DNA of 64,000 nt from Perkinsus olseni (taxonomy: Eukaryota > Perkinsozoa > Perkinsida > Perkinsidae), in assembly GCA_013115135.1 (NCBI GenBank), contig JABANP010000014.1, positions 62,001 through 126,000 on the forward strand. Direction: 5' to 3'. Below the pieces are notes generated by a model. It did not search any database, was not told the DNA's origin, and saw nothing but the letters and a program-made list of their open reading frames with translations. Below, piece by piece: positions 1 through 11,386 of the stretch. Each line of letters opens with the position of its first letter. Position 1 is the first letter of the stretch. The position numbers and the translations under genes were made by a program.

Positions 1-2
1 AC

Positions 3-546
3 CATCCATCAGGTGGTATCGGGACCAATGTAGACGGGGCTGCTGCTGCCGTTATTGGGTCGATGGTATCACAGCATCCAGCAGAGAGTAGTGGTAATCG
101 GGGCCACTTTGTCCATGGCCAGGTAAGGGGTAGGACTACTCGTCTTCTTGTGTAAGTCTCTCGGTGGTACCCTAATGATGTTGTTATCAGACAATCGACC
201 CAGAGGATAGTGAGCCCATAGTGAGCAACTTGGTAAAGATACCGGAGAAAGTATCCCAAGTGGTCACTAGACGGTTAGAGGAGATCAAGGCTGCAACCAA
301 GATAGTCGATATTAAAGTGAGGATGTATTCCCATGATCTTAGTCCCATCGAGTATCGACAACGCGTCAGATATCGTCCACGCCCCAGGCAGGTCAAAGGA
401 GTGTGATGTTGAAGGGGACTAAGAACCGTATACAGACCGTCAAGGACATCTTCATGGAGTTCAGAGCATCAGCCGCCGATAGGAGGTCTGCCACCTTGGA
501 CAACCTCCTCAATGCGTATCATTATCAACATACGACCATCATTTAA
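3..546 (+). CDS. 3' end of an unidentified spliced gene
   Basis: The gene enters from the left edge. Three exons join in frame at 3-122, 191-316 and 388-546, with introns 123-190 (gtaagg...cag) and 317-387 (gtgagg...ccag). The protein ends at a TAA after a segment ending YHYQHTTII. The last two exons are rich in charged and helical residues (for example VSQVVTRRLEEIKAATK and TKNRIQTVKDIFMEF), which suggests a coiled-coil or helical-bundle C-terminus. I do not recognise the family. A nucleoporin or tether-type helical tail is only a guess. The acceptor at 387 was chosen because the next AG, 4 nt downstream, leads straight to a stop. The upstream part of the gene is outside the window. Confidence 0.55.
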
Positions 547-1315
547 CGTACCTGATTTCTACCAGTTTATCGATGTCTCTCGTTAATTTCGCATTGTAAC
601 GGACGCTGGCCTTAGTGGATGGTAGGCTGCATACCGTTTATACTCATCTTCTCAACATCATCATCAGCAGCCATTACCTCGGCCTCTGAAGAGACTCTGT
701 TCAGGGTTCTGGGCTCGTCATAGCTCGGCATACTCCCGAGTGGAGGCGTATATTTATCGATGATTATGGCTCACTCCTGTGGTCGTCACAATGCACCACA
801 AGTGAATTTAGGGGGAGTCCCCAACAGAGGCTATCATACCCGAGTCAAGCTTCGTCTCCCTCATGTTTTAGAGGCATCGGCTTGACGATGAGGCTACCAT
901 ATTGTCCCTTCGGTTGCCGAACTTGTGAGTGGCAGACACTACTACCTGTGGACTAGTTTGCTGGTGTGCTATCGCTGGTATGATGCTAGTCGGAACTCTT
1001 ACGTCATCGGTATGCTTCCGGTTGCTCGTCCGAGCCGAGAAGCATGTCGCCTCGATAGGTATGGTAATTCTTGCCATCGGGGAAGCCCACTTCTCCAGAT
1101 GGGGCAGGCAGATTCGTCACCACCGCACTAACAGCTTTCAATCCTCAAGTGTCTGAGAAGCATGATCTCTGAGCCTCGGTCCAAATATCGATAGATCCGT
1201 GACCCTGATGGGCACATCCTTAGCTGCTACAGCGTAGTCACCTCTCCTTCCCAGATCGGCGGCTCGTTCCATGTATCGCTTATTCGGGTACTGCCTCAGT
1301 TTTTAATACCAGCCC
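547..1315. other. No confident gene; possible unassigned exons
   Basis: Several short open frames overlap here on both strands. One at 929-1156 (+) has a hydrophobic stretch (CAIAGMMLVGTLTSSVCF) that could be a membrane-spanning exon, but I could not join it to either neighbour with good splice signals. The RAP gene could have an upstream exon in this interval, because a plausible acceptor (tttttaatac-cag) ends at 1312 just before its first ATG. Confidence 0.3.
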
Positions 1316-3870
1316 ATGGTCCCAGTAACAATTCGACAGGCCTCATCGTCGGCTTCTGCGCTGGTACGAGCCCGCCCCACCCCAGCAGAAGTGTATCAAA
1401 TACTGAAAAGCTGTAGTTCTGCAGGTGAGCACAGACCTCGAGTCCTTCACTCTAACTGCCGCTCTTACTGTCCCGCAGGTGAGCTCCGAGAGATCTACAC
1501 CACCCATAAACGATCCTTCGATATAAGGTGTCATGCTGAGTATATCGATAGATTAGCTCGATTGACTGATGATAAAGTTCCCAAGCTCCAGGAGGACCAT
1601 TGGCAATGGGTGGAGAGAGCATTGGGGAAATTGTAAGATCCTACTCACGTGATGGACACTACCACTGGCGCTCTCGTCTCTCAGCCAACAGAATGGTTTC
1701 CTGCATGCGCCTACTGTGAGGGAGGGCTTAGGGAGACTTTGCCATGCAGTAGCTCGGTGTAGCCCTGACGACATCACCTTCCATCAGGTACTCTCTAAGA
1801 CTATGGTAGTAGTCCTCACTTGCTGGACACCAGGCTGGTGTCACCAGCCCCACCTGTTGCTGTCAGGTTGTAGCACCATTGCAATCTATGAGCCCTCCTG
1901 CTCTCACTGCTACTATGTGGTCCTTAGCCACACTTCATGTGAACCTTCAGGAGCGATCACCCTACCGAGTGCCCCTAACCTTAGTGGCCGAACATTGTGC
2001 ATCTAGCATCAACATGGTTGTTAAAACACCACCGGTCGTGAAAGCGATGTGGGCGGCTATCAAAGTAGACGTCGGGGACCCAGTGATGCAGAATCTGTAT
2101 CGTCAAGGGTTGGCTCACACGATGGATCTGCATGTCAACAAGGGAGTGCCTCTCACCCTGAAGGATGTTATCCTGCTGCTCTGGGGCTCTGCTACGCTCT
2201 CCAAGCTCGGACCAGTCTCCGATATTGACAAGCTGATAATGATATCGAGTGAGGTGATATGTGGTATACAGGAGGGTGATTACGAGATAGACCCTCAGAA
2301 CACTACCATGGCCCTATGGTCATTGGCCAACTTCCTGCCGGATAGTAGTGCTGATGACCTTGTGTGTAGGGTTATCTCCGAGTCATTGAGGAATGCTGAC
2401 GCATCTCGTTTGAGCCCCTTCGAGCTCTCTCTGGTCCTATGGTCTATGGGGAAGTTGTACGAGACATCTAGTAGTTACTTACGGGACCGAATACTCCAAG
2501 CTGTTGTCCATTTACAACCTCAAGTGGAGATCCTCCTGCATGTATTCTCACTACGACAGGTAGCCAACGTCCTCTGGGCATTCGGCGCCACAAGGATTGA
2601 CGACTGCCGAGGGCTCTTCGATAAGGCCTCGTTACTGGATATTTTAAAGGCCCCTGGTAGAGTGTCATCAAGTGAGTACAGGCAGTCGATCGCTAATATA
2701 GCATGGGCTTATGCTACACACGATTACTCCTCCGACTCGGTATCCTCCCGAGTGCGGGAATTGTTATCCTACTTCACAACTAGCCGGTATGATGAGATGA
2801 CCAGCCAGCATGCAGCCACTGTGGCATGGGCACTATGGAGGATGAGGGGGATGGAACCCCACAGTGTGCAAGATATGGCTAGGATTGCTGATCGCTATGG
2901 CGATAGGTTCGCTAATAGACACGTCATAACCCTCACTCGGGCAGCTGCTGGTGCTAAGTTCTACCATCCGTCTCTGTTAGAGGCTATACTACGTCGGCCT
3001 ATCTCCTCTTGGACTCCTGATCAGTGTGGACAGCTACTGTGGGTATTGGCAACTTGGGGCGTACCACACGACCGGCGCATGATAGAGTACGCTACGCAAT
3101 GTGATGCAGTAGTGAGGTCCTATGACTACACCTCCGATGGTGATGATACTGGACTGGGTATTGATAAACTAACCACTATTGAATGGGCTACGGCTGTGCT
3201 CGATCTACCTCAACCTAAGTGCAGCTATCTTTGGGACAAGGAGAGTGATTACGTAGAGGCACAGGCAGCAGATCTTACAGTCAGCCAGGTGCTACGCCAA
3301 AGGCTAGCCGATAGTCAGTCCTTCAGTGATATGGGACTAACACAGCTGTATTGGGCCTGGGTATTACGGCATGATGCAGAGGGAGGCACCGGTACTGCTC
3401 CTCCTGCGTGGGTGCTGAAGGTACGCTCTTGGCTGACGGATGCATCATCATATTCTCTGCAACCATCATCACTACAAAGAAGTGTTCATTCACAACTACC
3501 ACAGGGGGATTGGCGACAGGAGTATCTACTCCCTCCATGGGGTATATCGATAGATATCGCTAGCCCTAGTAGGAAGATAGCCATTGAGGTTGACGGTAAG
3601 GCATTCCATAGTGTCTACGACGTGTCTACTCAACAGACCTTCATTGATGCGTCGGCTAGGGTCAAGAAGAGGTACGACAGCCGCAGCATGGAGACAGCGT
3701 CATTTCTTCACTACTTCAGGTTACTAGAAAGGCAAGGTTGGCGAGTGCTACGTATCAGCGAACAAGATTTCGTGGCTGCAGAAGGCAAACAGAGGAAGTA
3801 CCTGGCTACTGCTTTGTCCCAAGCGGAGGACGGAGATAGCACTAGTAATTCACAACACGTTTCCGGCTGA
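1316..3870 (+). CDS. RAP-domain protein with helical repeats, probably organellar RNA-binding
   Basis: Exons join at 1316 to about 1424, about 1481-1632, 1685-1787 and 1867-3870. The joins are in frame, including a split Phe codon across intron 1633-1684. The large last exon carries degenerate helical repeats of the type seen in FASTK and OPR proteins, recognisable by recurring cores such as TMALWSLANF, LSLVLWSMGKL, VANVLWAFGA, IANIAWAYA and AATVAWALW. It ends in a RAP domain (about residues 560-640: ISIDIASPSRKIAIEVDGKAF ... LLERQGWRVLRISEQDF), which has a PD-(D/E)XK-like fold. Family members bind and process mitochondrial or plastid RNA, including fragmented rRNA in apicomplexans. I infer an organellar role here. 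No clear targeting peptide is visible, and the start may lie in an upstream exon. Confidence 0.85.
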
Positions 3871-4000
3871 CAAGTTTCTCATTAAAATTGATGTTCTTGT
3901 TAGTATTGGGTGGAGAGGGTTGGGGTTTAGCCTACTATATCGAACGCAGTAGGTTTAATAGTTACAGAGATACAGTATATTCACTAACATGCTCTGCACA

Positions 4001-5403
4001 TCAATTACCGCGTGACTTCTCGATGCCACTTCTGCCATCTCTCTTCACAGAGGCATACACGCCCACTCCGCCGAATACCAAAACCAATGCCATTGAATGC
4101 ATCCATGTCCACGGGTTGGAAAACCAATAGATAGATACCTGTAGCTGACGACTAGAGTAGCGCTATCATCAGAGAGCACTACCATAACAGTGAGGAACTT
4201 CCGGGCGGACAGGGTTATATTCACTGTTAACGGTGAGCAACTAGCGGAGAGAGCGAACACACCCGATATGCATAAGGACTGGGTGATGTTATTGAGGATG
4301 ACCTGAGCATTGCATCAGAGGATAGCGCTGGAGAACTGTTTAGGACCATGAGGATGCCTATCGGTAGTTGTATGTTAAAGAACGTAAAGGCTGGAGTTGT
4401 CGCTACCAAGATGTCCCAGTGCTAAGGGGTGGGCCAGTTCTGTCTGAGTGTATCATAAGGAACACTAACCTCCTTAAGATTGTTGCTGAGGAACGCCATG
4501 GGTAGCAGGGCTGCTATGTGGGAGTATAGCATGAACTCATCCGCTAGTGCTTTCCTTGATACATTACTGCTTGAGTACATCCTATAGTACCTATAAGGGG
4601 TACTCATGGCTGCTCTCGATGATGAAGAGTCCCTACCGATCCTGTATATGGCCGAGGAATGCCTGTATGAATAGAACGGCAGTGAGGATACCTATACCTA
4701 TACTCCACCTTGTGGCTGCTGTCTCCCCATCAGCACTCTCCCATGGTGGGCCAGTACAGCAGTTGGACGTGATGGTCTTCATGTCACCGATTGAGCCCAA
4801 GAATATACCTGTGACTCTTGTCGAGTTCCCCTCTACTATGACAATACCAACCTAAGGTTATCATATACGTGGCGAATATCTCTCGCTTGGCGTATACCGT
4901 GTTGAAGAAGTAGTATCCAACCACAACAGATGATACTATGTTGCACGACCTATCCACTATGCATCACACTACGATGCTACAGCGCATTGCTACTATGAAA
5001 CTACCGGAATAGCGTATGGATTGGTACGGCTATATTGAAATCGAATACAACGTTGACAAGTATCGTCATGGACAACCATAAACCTGAGGACTATTATCAT
5101 CACAGTAGCGACAGCACCAGCAAAGGTGTACCAGCATGTATGGCGTGATGGCGCCATGGCAATAACCTTTATTTCCAATTTTATTCCGCACATCTCTTTT
5201 GAACAGCAGCTGTTGTGCGGTAACGAATCCCAACTAGAAAGGCTTGTCCTAGTGACGCTCTGGCTGAGGGTTGTTATGACCTCAGTGACAGTAAGGAGGT
5301 TACCAGCACCTTTATCGAGCTTCAGCACATACTCCATCAGTATCATAGACACGATACATCCGCCAAACACTGCTATGAAGGGCCATACTAACTCTATCCT
5401 CAT
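4001..5403 (-). CDS. UAA-family nucleotide-sugar transporter (SLC35B4-like)
   Basis: This multi-exon gene reads leftward from an ATG at 5403 (MRIELVWPF) to a TGA at 4001-4003. Exons include 5281-5403, 5167-5233, 5005-5083, 4637-4949 and about 4465-4581, then further exons to the stop. The reconstructed protein follows SLC35B4 from end to end: an N-terminal helix with FGGCIVSMILMEYVLKLDKG, then NIAVPIHTLFRS, then NNITQSLCISGVFAL, then SPLTVNITLSARKFLTVM, and finally YWFSNPWTWMHSMAL. Family members are multi-pass Golgi or ER antiporters that import UDP-sugars (UDP-GlcNAc or UDP-xylose in SLC35B4); the substrate here is not determined. The fourth exon has one frame break near 4833-4851: either an extra base or a 19-nt intron. 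The C-terminus (SGIEKSRGN) is not a dilysine signal. Confidence 0.85.
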
Positions 5404-5872
5404 CACTCTAGTCGTGAAAACATGGTAACTACGAGAGTTGTGCGGATTGTGCGGAGCCACCTGATGAGAGACAGTTGTGCTCACGTTCGGTGAGACCGCG
5501 AGAGCAAGCGTTAGTAGACCCATTCCTCAACCCCCTAATCGACAGTTCGCTAGTTTGTAAATTGTTGATCGCAGTGTCGTGCATTACTAAAAATTGCACG
5601 AAAAAGATATTGACAATCCTGTGTTCTGCCAAGGGTCCATATTCATCTTGTTGTAGTTGCTTGTTCTCTTTCCTGTTATTATCATTCTTGTTTTCGGCTG
5701 CTGCCCACACTATGGGTAATACAATAGCATGTGGAGTGAAGGAGAGGTACTACTACTCCTGGGCTTATCCATGGCGGATGCAACCATGATGATGAAATAG
5801 ATCTCAAAGCACGATAATAGCATATTACTTTAACTTCTACTACCACTTGAACATTGCTTGGAATGGCTGAGT
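5404..5872. other. Intergenic or 5' region between divergent genes
   Basis: This interval separates the leftward transporter from the rightward ubiquitin protease. I see no supported gene. An ATG at 5712 begins a short MGNT... frame with a myristoylation-type start that could be the first exon of the protease, but I found no convincing donor that joins it. Confidence 0.3.
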
Positions 5873-8800
5873 GAACCAGATTTGCGTATATTACCGGTTG
5901 TTATGGTACCGTTAGATACACCCAACCCGTAAGAAATGAAGAGAACGACCCACTGCGTAGTGGGGTAGGGGCTGCTGCTCCTGCTGCTGCATCGCCATCA
6001 CAAGGTGACACTCCAGGATGGCAATTAGTAGACGATGATGTATCATTACGGGATGCAGAAGAGGTTCGGAGCGAAGGTAGTGATGGTAGAGGATAGAGAG
6101 ATTAGCAGTTTGCTGTTACAACCTACACTAGTGGTATAGGTAGTCCAATGTAGGTGGCTCTCTACTACCACGACCAGACGTAGACGATACCCCAGCCGAG
6201 GCCAAGTTTATGGCTTGTGATACTCCAGGAGTCCTTAAGGCTCAGGGCTAGGTAGCTGCCTTAGTTTACATGGAACATGCAGGTTGATGTTGTATAGATA
6301 CGAAGCGGAGTTTGTTAGAAAATACGATACCGTTCGGTTACCTCAGGGTGATACCTATTATATCGTGTCCACCAAATGGATAAACTCATGGAAACACTTT
6401 GTACTAACCATCAGATGAATACCCGGCTGTTGAGGATACTTCCATCAGATATCTGAGGGGAAGGGTCTCCCCGGTCCAATATCCAATAATGTGCTCTTTC
6501 GAGACGACCTCAAAACACTACTACCAAGGCTTGTACGCTCTAGAGACTATCGAGGGATAAACCAAACAATATGGTCCTTCTGGTCGGTACACTACTGCCT
6601 AGTGCTCCTCTATCACAGTCGCCTTGCAGGCTAGCACGCTACGGTGGTGGTCCGCTAGTCACTAGACTTACTCTAGACATCTATGATCATACTGGTGAAT
6701 CTCCCTGCAGAGACCTTAGGCGTATTGCAGAACCTGGAACCACACTCACCAACTCCGCACCTAGTAATAGCGCAAGTGCCCCAGGGGCTGGTCATCCTTC
6801 TTATATCAGGTCCAGCAGCTATAGATATCACCACTAAACCAGTGGGTATCAAGAATCTTGGAAGTAGTAGCAGCGTAGGGGCGGCGCTTTAGGGCTATTG
6901 TCACCCCTGCTCACCCTGTCATTGTGATAGGTACTTGTTTTGTAACCTGTGTTCTACAATGTATGCTATCGGTGGCTGAGTTCACATGCCTAGCATCACA
7001 GATGAAGAGAGGTCTAAGACACTACCAACAGCAACACCACAACCATCACCACCATGCAAGCAGAAGGCAGGTGGTGCCGAATAGGACCAGCAGCAGCAGA
7101 TCGAGGATAAAGTGGATCATGAGGAGGATGTTAACTCGGCCAATGTGGTACAGCGGGTGCCGACCATGAATGATGAGCGTCTTATGATGTAGAAGGCGTC
7201 CTCTACTTCTTCATCGTCGGCCTCTTCCAATGCCCCTTCCTGTGAGCATACTGCGTTGTATGAACCCCAGAATGGGTATGGTGAGATCGCTGCGGCCATG
7301 GTTGATCTATTTAACAAGTGCCAAGTTAACGTGGAGGACTTGACAACGGATACCAAACCAGCAGTTAATCCCGTACGGCTCTTATCAGCATTGAAGAGGA
7401 AGTAATGAATGGAGATTCGTTGCAATAGACGTCTATCATGGGTGGTGGACAGGTATCCTAAGAACCCTTTGTTTATGGATCTAGCTGAGGAGCAGGACTG
7501 CCATGAGTTCCTATCAGTACTATTAGACGCATTACATGGATGTACTATTGGCACCCTTTACCACTGATTACAGATAACACACCTTCAGGTACTCATGATA
7601 GTGTCAAGCCGGATGCTCATCATCAGGAGGGCGGCAGCAGCAGTGATATGAATCATCACCCCTTACCGTCATCCTCGGTATCATCGACGTCGTCAGCATC
7701 CAGAGGGTCAACACCATCCTCCTCCGACCAACCACATCAACGACAAGGCCCTCGAGATCGAACTGCAAAATCAGCACATGTTCCAGCTACTTCCAAGTAA
7801 CCCAGGGCATACCCTTTCAAGTATATATACTCACTGATGGTAGTAGGCCGCCCTCGGACTCTAGCAGATCAGACCGTAGGAAGAGGTCCTTGCCGCCGAT
7901 GAGACAGCCCCCTCGACGGCCGTCGGATGAGTCTGTCGTAATAATACCAATACCGTTCAAGTCCCAGCTGCCACTATGAATATCCCTTGTTAGATCCGAT
8001 GGAGGGAATATCGATCGAGGAACCCGTCCCTCATCACCGACATGTTCAGTGGCATGTTCCGTTCAAGGTTCATGTGTCATTCTTGCGGTCATGTTACCAG
8101 GGTCTATGAGCCCATCATGGATCTATCACTACCTGTAGTACTCCCACCAACCCCTTTTCCTATCACTCTGTATCTTGCCATCGTACCAGGTGCCGTCGGA
8201 GCCAGGCCCAGAGATGGCTACTACCCTGGATGCTCCGCTGCTTTCAGGCCATCTGCTAGTGCACCATCATTGGTAGCTTTTATTATATGAACAACAACAA
8301 CCCCTAGGAGGTCCACCCTGTCCTTTAGGTATCCGCTGATTCACAAAGAGTTCGGCAGAATAACACCACCAACCATGGAGGGGGATCGGTTAGTCTGAAG
8401 AAGCTCATAGCAAACTACTTCGTCGATGAAGAGCTTACTGACTTCTCCTGTGAAAAGTGTCACTGTAAATGCACAAAGGCCACCAAGTCCACTAAGGTGA
8501 TACCCAACAGAATGGAGAAATTATCAGCATAATTGTCGCTATCATCATCGTCGATGTCGTCAGGTCACGGCGAGTCCAGACATACTAGTCATACATCTTA
8601 GACGCTTTACTGCGCAAGGACGTAAAATCAATACTGCTGGTAGTTGCCTGGTAGTTGCGCTATAGTTGCCGAGAGTCTACTCCCTCTTCAGTATCCTTCC
8701 CTATGGAGTGTGCTAAACTAGTCGACCGAGCGACCAGTGCGTCCTCAACAACAGCAGGAGGAGCACAGCCCTGCCTGGAGGGTTCCTGCAGTTTCCAGCC

Positions 8801-9208
8801 CTACCTGGATGGGGCGTATAGGCTCCTCGGCCTCTGCGTACATATAGGGACACATCTTGGGACAGGACACTACGTATCATACGTCAGGAGGAAGGTAATG
8901 ATAATGTGCTATGGTGGACTCTGTTCGACGGCAGCTCAGTCCCTTGGTGATCAGGCCGCTGGGGGTGGTGCTAGATGGTGGAGATGTGATGATGAGAAGG
9001 TCTCACTCATCGATCCAGACAAAGTAGCTTCCCTTCCTCTCTGTAGCTCCCCCTATCATCCCGGCTGTTGTTGTATCAGGTTTTGGCGAAGCAGTCACAA
9101 GTATACTGTCTATTCTTCCAGAAGTGTAGTGGACCCTCCAATCTACCAAGTAATACGACCTCATCTCTCTCCTGCTATCACCTGCTGTCGTATCTCAGTA
9201 CCACATAG
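5873..9208 (+). CDS. Ubiquitin carboxyl-terminal hydrolase with DUSP domain (USP4/15-like)
   Basis: This is a many-exon peptidase C19 gene. In order I see an acidic and Ala/Pro-rich N-terminus (about 5940-6110), then a DUSP domain (about 6300-6700; DTYYIVSTKWINSWKHF, PGPISNN and NQTIWSFW). The catalytic Cys box is spliced together at 6850-6990 (KNLGSTCFVTCVLQCML). Next come the helical segment ending DLAEEQDCHEFLSVLLDALH (about 7480-7540), a zinc finger with two CxxC pairs (FMCHSCG near 8065-8090, FSCEKCHC near 8435-8465), the His box (about 8820-8885; GTGHYVSYVR) and WWRCDDEKVSLI (about 8970-9010). The last exon begins SQVYCLFFQK. Domain order matches the USP4/11/15 group. The oxyanion Asn five residues before Cys is present. 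The enzyme removes ubiquitin from proteins in the cytosol or nucleus. The first exon is not resolved, so the start given is the limit of the open frame. Confidence 0.85.
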
Positions 9209-9807
9209 TGGTTACAGCCTGTCCAACTATGTACCGCCAAGACCGATGACCGCTAGATAGTCCGACGACGACGACGCCCTCTGCTGCACCCTTCCCTAGT
9301 GCTCCCCCACATTATACACTTTAATAATCATCATCATGTCATATCCCTTTTAGTATCATTTTGTATCATATGCAATCATTGTGACCAATTTACTACAATC
9401 GAAGCCGCCGCCGTTGTTCAACCACTTGTTACAGTTGCATCTTTCGTTCCCTCTATTTCCCTTCACCAGCGCTGTGAACATTCTGTTGAGGATGGCGACA
9501 CTTTGCACCATCGGTGAAAGCATCGACTCTGAGTAACATCACCATCGTCATTATCAGTCGCAACAGCAGCTTCCTCTCTCTCTACTTGTTGCGCTAGTCA
9601 TTTTCCGAGGGGGTGTCCAGTCTTGCCGTATACACGAGAAAATGGTCGCTTGACGATACGATCTGCTGACCTCAGCAGCTCAGGTCCAAGATCATTCTTG
9701 GGAAGTCATGTAGTAGACCATCTGACGCGGCCTCACCAGCGCCGCTGCGCTACGGTGTTGCGGTATGCAAGACGTCGTTTTATCAGTATGGCAACTGGTC
9801 ATTGCAA
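9209..9807. other. Intergenic, nothing identified
   Basis: No conserved protein, RNA gene or repeat was recognised between the stop of the ubiquitin protease and the exostosin start. The stretch includes pyrimidine-rich and CATCAT-rich sequence of the kind seen in the other intergenic regions of this window. Confidence 0.3.
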
Positions 9808-11349
9808 ATGAAAGGTCTATCATCATTACTCGCCGTCACCTACATTCTAGGCTCGGTATCTGAGCCTAAGCCAGGCCTTCATCGACCGCCAAATGGCGAT
9901 GGATTAGTGAATACTATAGCGGCCGGCACTATAAGGAACGCCTTTTACGTTCTTAAACCATCAGATCCCTTCCAGGATGTTCCCGGTACGAGCGTGTATC
10001 CCGTGATTGTAGTGGATAAGTGCGATTAGGATTGAAGGTGTGGAGGGACTGCGAGTACTTTGGCTTCCAGTACTCGATGGAGTGGTACTTCATGGAGACG
10101 TTGGCCATGAACAGGCAGTTCTCTGTTGATGATCCCAACACCGCTGATTATGTACTCCTAGGTATGTATCCATCCCGTTCACTGTTGAGCGTAGGGTATC
10201 GTCAGCTATAACATCAGAAGCAGTCAACCTCACTCATCGCCTCGTCAATGCTTGAGCCAGTATAACCCCTATGCCGTGGTCTCAGGTCAGTGTGTATCCT
10301 TCGTGTACTTCTGGTTGAGAGAGAGCCGCAACCTGGACCATTGGCCGGCCATCAAGGAGGCCGAACGTTCTTACCTCATACCCCTCCTTCAGTGGGCACA
10401 CTCGACACCCTTGCATCGTCGCTTCAACGGCAGCAACTTCATCATAGTGTTCTCTATGGACCTCGGCCGTCAGGACTTCTCCGAGGCCAATCACCTCCTA
10501 CAGAACTGGTCGGTCGGCTCTCTTACAGGCTCCCCCCAGTGGTTGGACCTCAACGTAGGGAAGCTAGACTTCTTACCTCCTCGCAATGAGTCCGACGAGT
10601 GTTATCTCACTGATGCTGTTGTGGTTACCAAGGATCGTGACACCAAGCCGCAGGATTTCGTCATCGGCATACCATCGAGGTTCAACCCCGACCCGAGGGC
10701 GTCGGAGACTAGGAGGCCTTATCTCCTCTACTTTGCAGGGTCCCCGAACTCCTGCGCTAGGCGAAAGGTTCTGGCCCACTTCGATCCAGAGTCCGGTGGA
10801 GTGAATCGCAGCGACATGCTGGTCACCACTCGGATACGCGGCGACCGTGAGTACCGTCAGCGGTTGTGGGCGACGAAGTACTGTCTGGTTATGTGTGGCT
10901 CTAGTCATACCAATAACGTCCGGTTATACGATGTTGTTCTGCATGGGTGTATACCAGTCATCATCTCGGATGACTTCGAGCCTCCTCTACCGGACTGGCT
11001 TCCCTGGAATGACATTGCCCTTTTCCTCCGTCCGACTATGATTCCTGATCTGGAGACTATACTACGCAGCATCCCCGAGGAAAGGCGTTTGGCGATGCAC
11101 GCGAGGCTTGTTGAGCATCATTTCTCAGCGATGCGGTCCTTCGAATGGAGGGGCGGGATGTTCTGGATGGCTATGCTATCGGGCGCGGCACAGCGTATAG
11201 CCAGGCAGCTCAGCACACACCCCCGAAGGCAACGCATAGATAGCTACACGAGTGCCTCTGCCGAGCGGTTTGCTCGTACTGTAGGGAGATGGCTCGACCC
11301 GACCATCAACGAGACTCTGGTCTCTGCGAGGGAGTTTGACCGGTGTTAG
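9808..11349 (+). CDS. Exostosin-family (GT47-like) glycosyltransferase
   Basis: Exons are 9808-9985, 10030-10161 and 10286 onward, with introns of 44 and 124 nt. The protein starts with a hydrophobic signal or anchor (MKGLSSLLAVTYILGSVS), as expected for a Golgi type-II enzyme. It shows the exostosin signature: YFGFQYSMEWYFMETLA, NTADYVLLG, CVSFVYFW, then the donor-binding half with RPYLLYFAGSPN, RLWATKYCLVMCG, and RLYDVVLHGCIPVIISDDFEPP. Exostosins add sugars to cell-surface or wall glycans; the sugar here is unknown. The open frame ends in EFDRC-stop at 11347-11349, but an FkbM methyltransferase begins at once in another frame. A phase-0 donor at 11320 and acceptor at 11386 would fuse the two (see findings). 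If spliced, this part ends at 11319. Confidence 0.85.
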
Positions 11350-11386
11350 TCTTTCTTCGTCGGGCTTTGGTTGTGCTGATGCCGAG

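Noticed and set aside
4993..5523. Single 176-codon minus-strand open frame
   Set aside because: It covers true transporter exons but also reads through two introns; splicing gives a protein that matches SLC35B4 far better.
6850..6990. Loss of the catalytic Asn in the ubiquitin protease Cys box
   Set aside because: The box reads NLGSTC; the oxyanion Asn five residues before Cys is present, and the Ser position varies among active family members.
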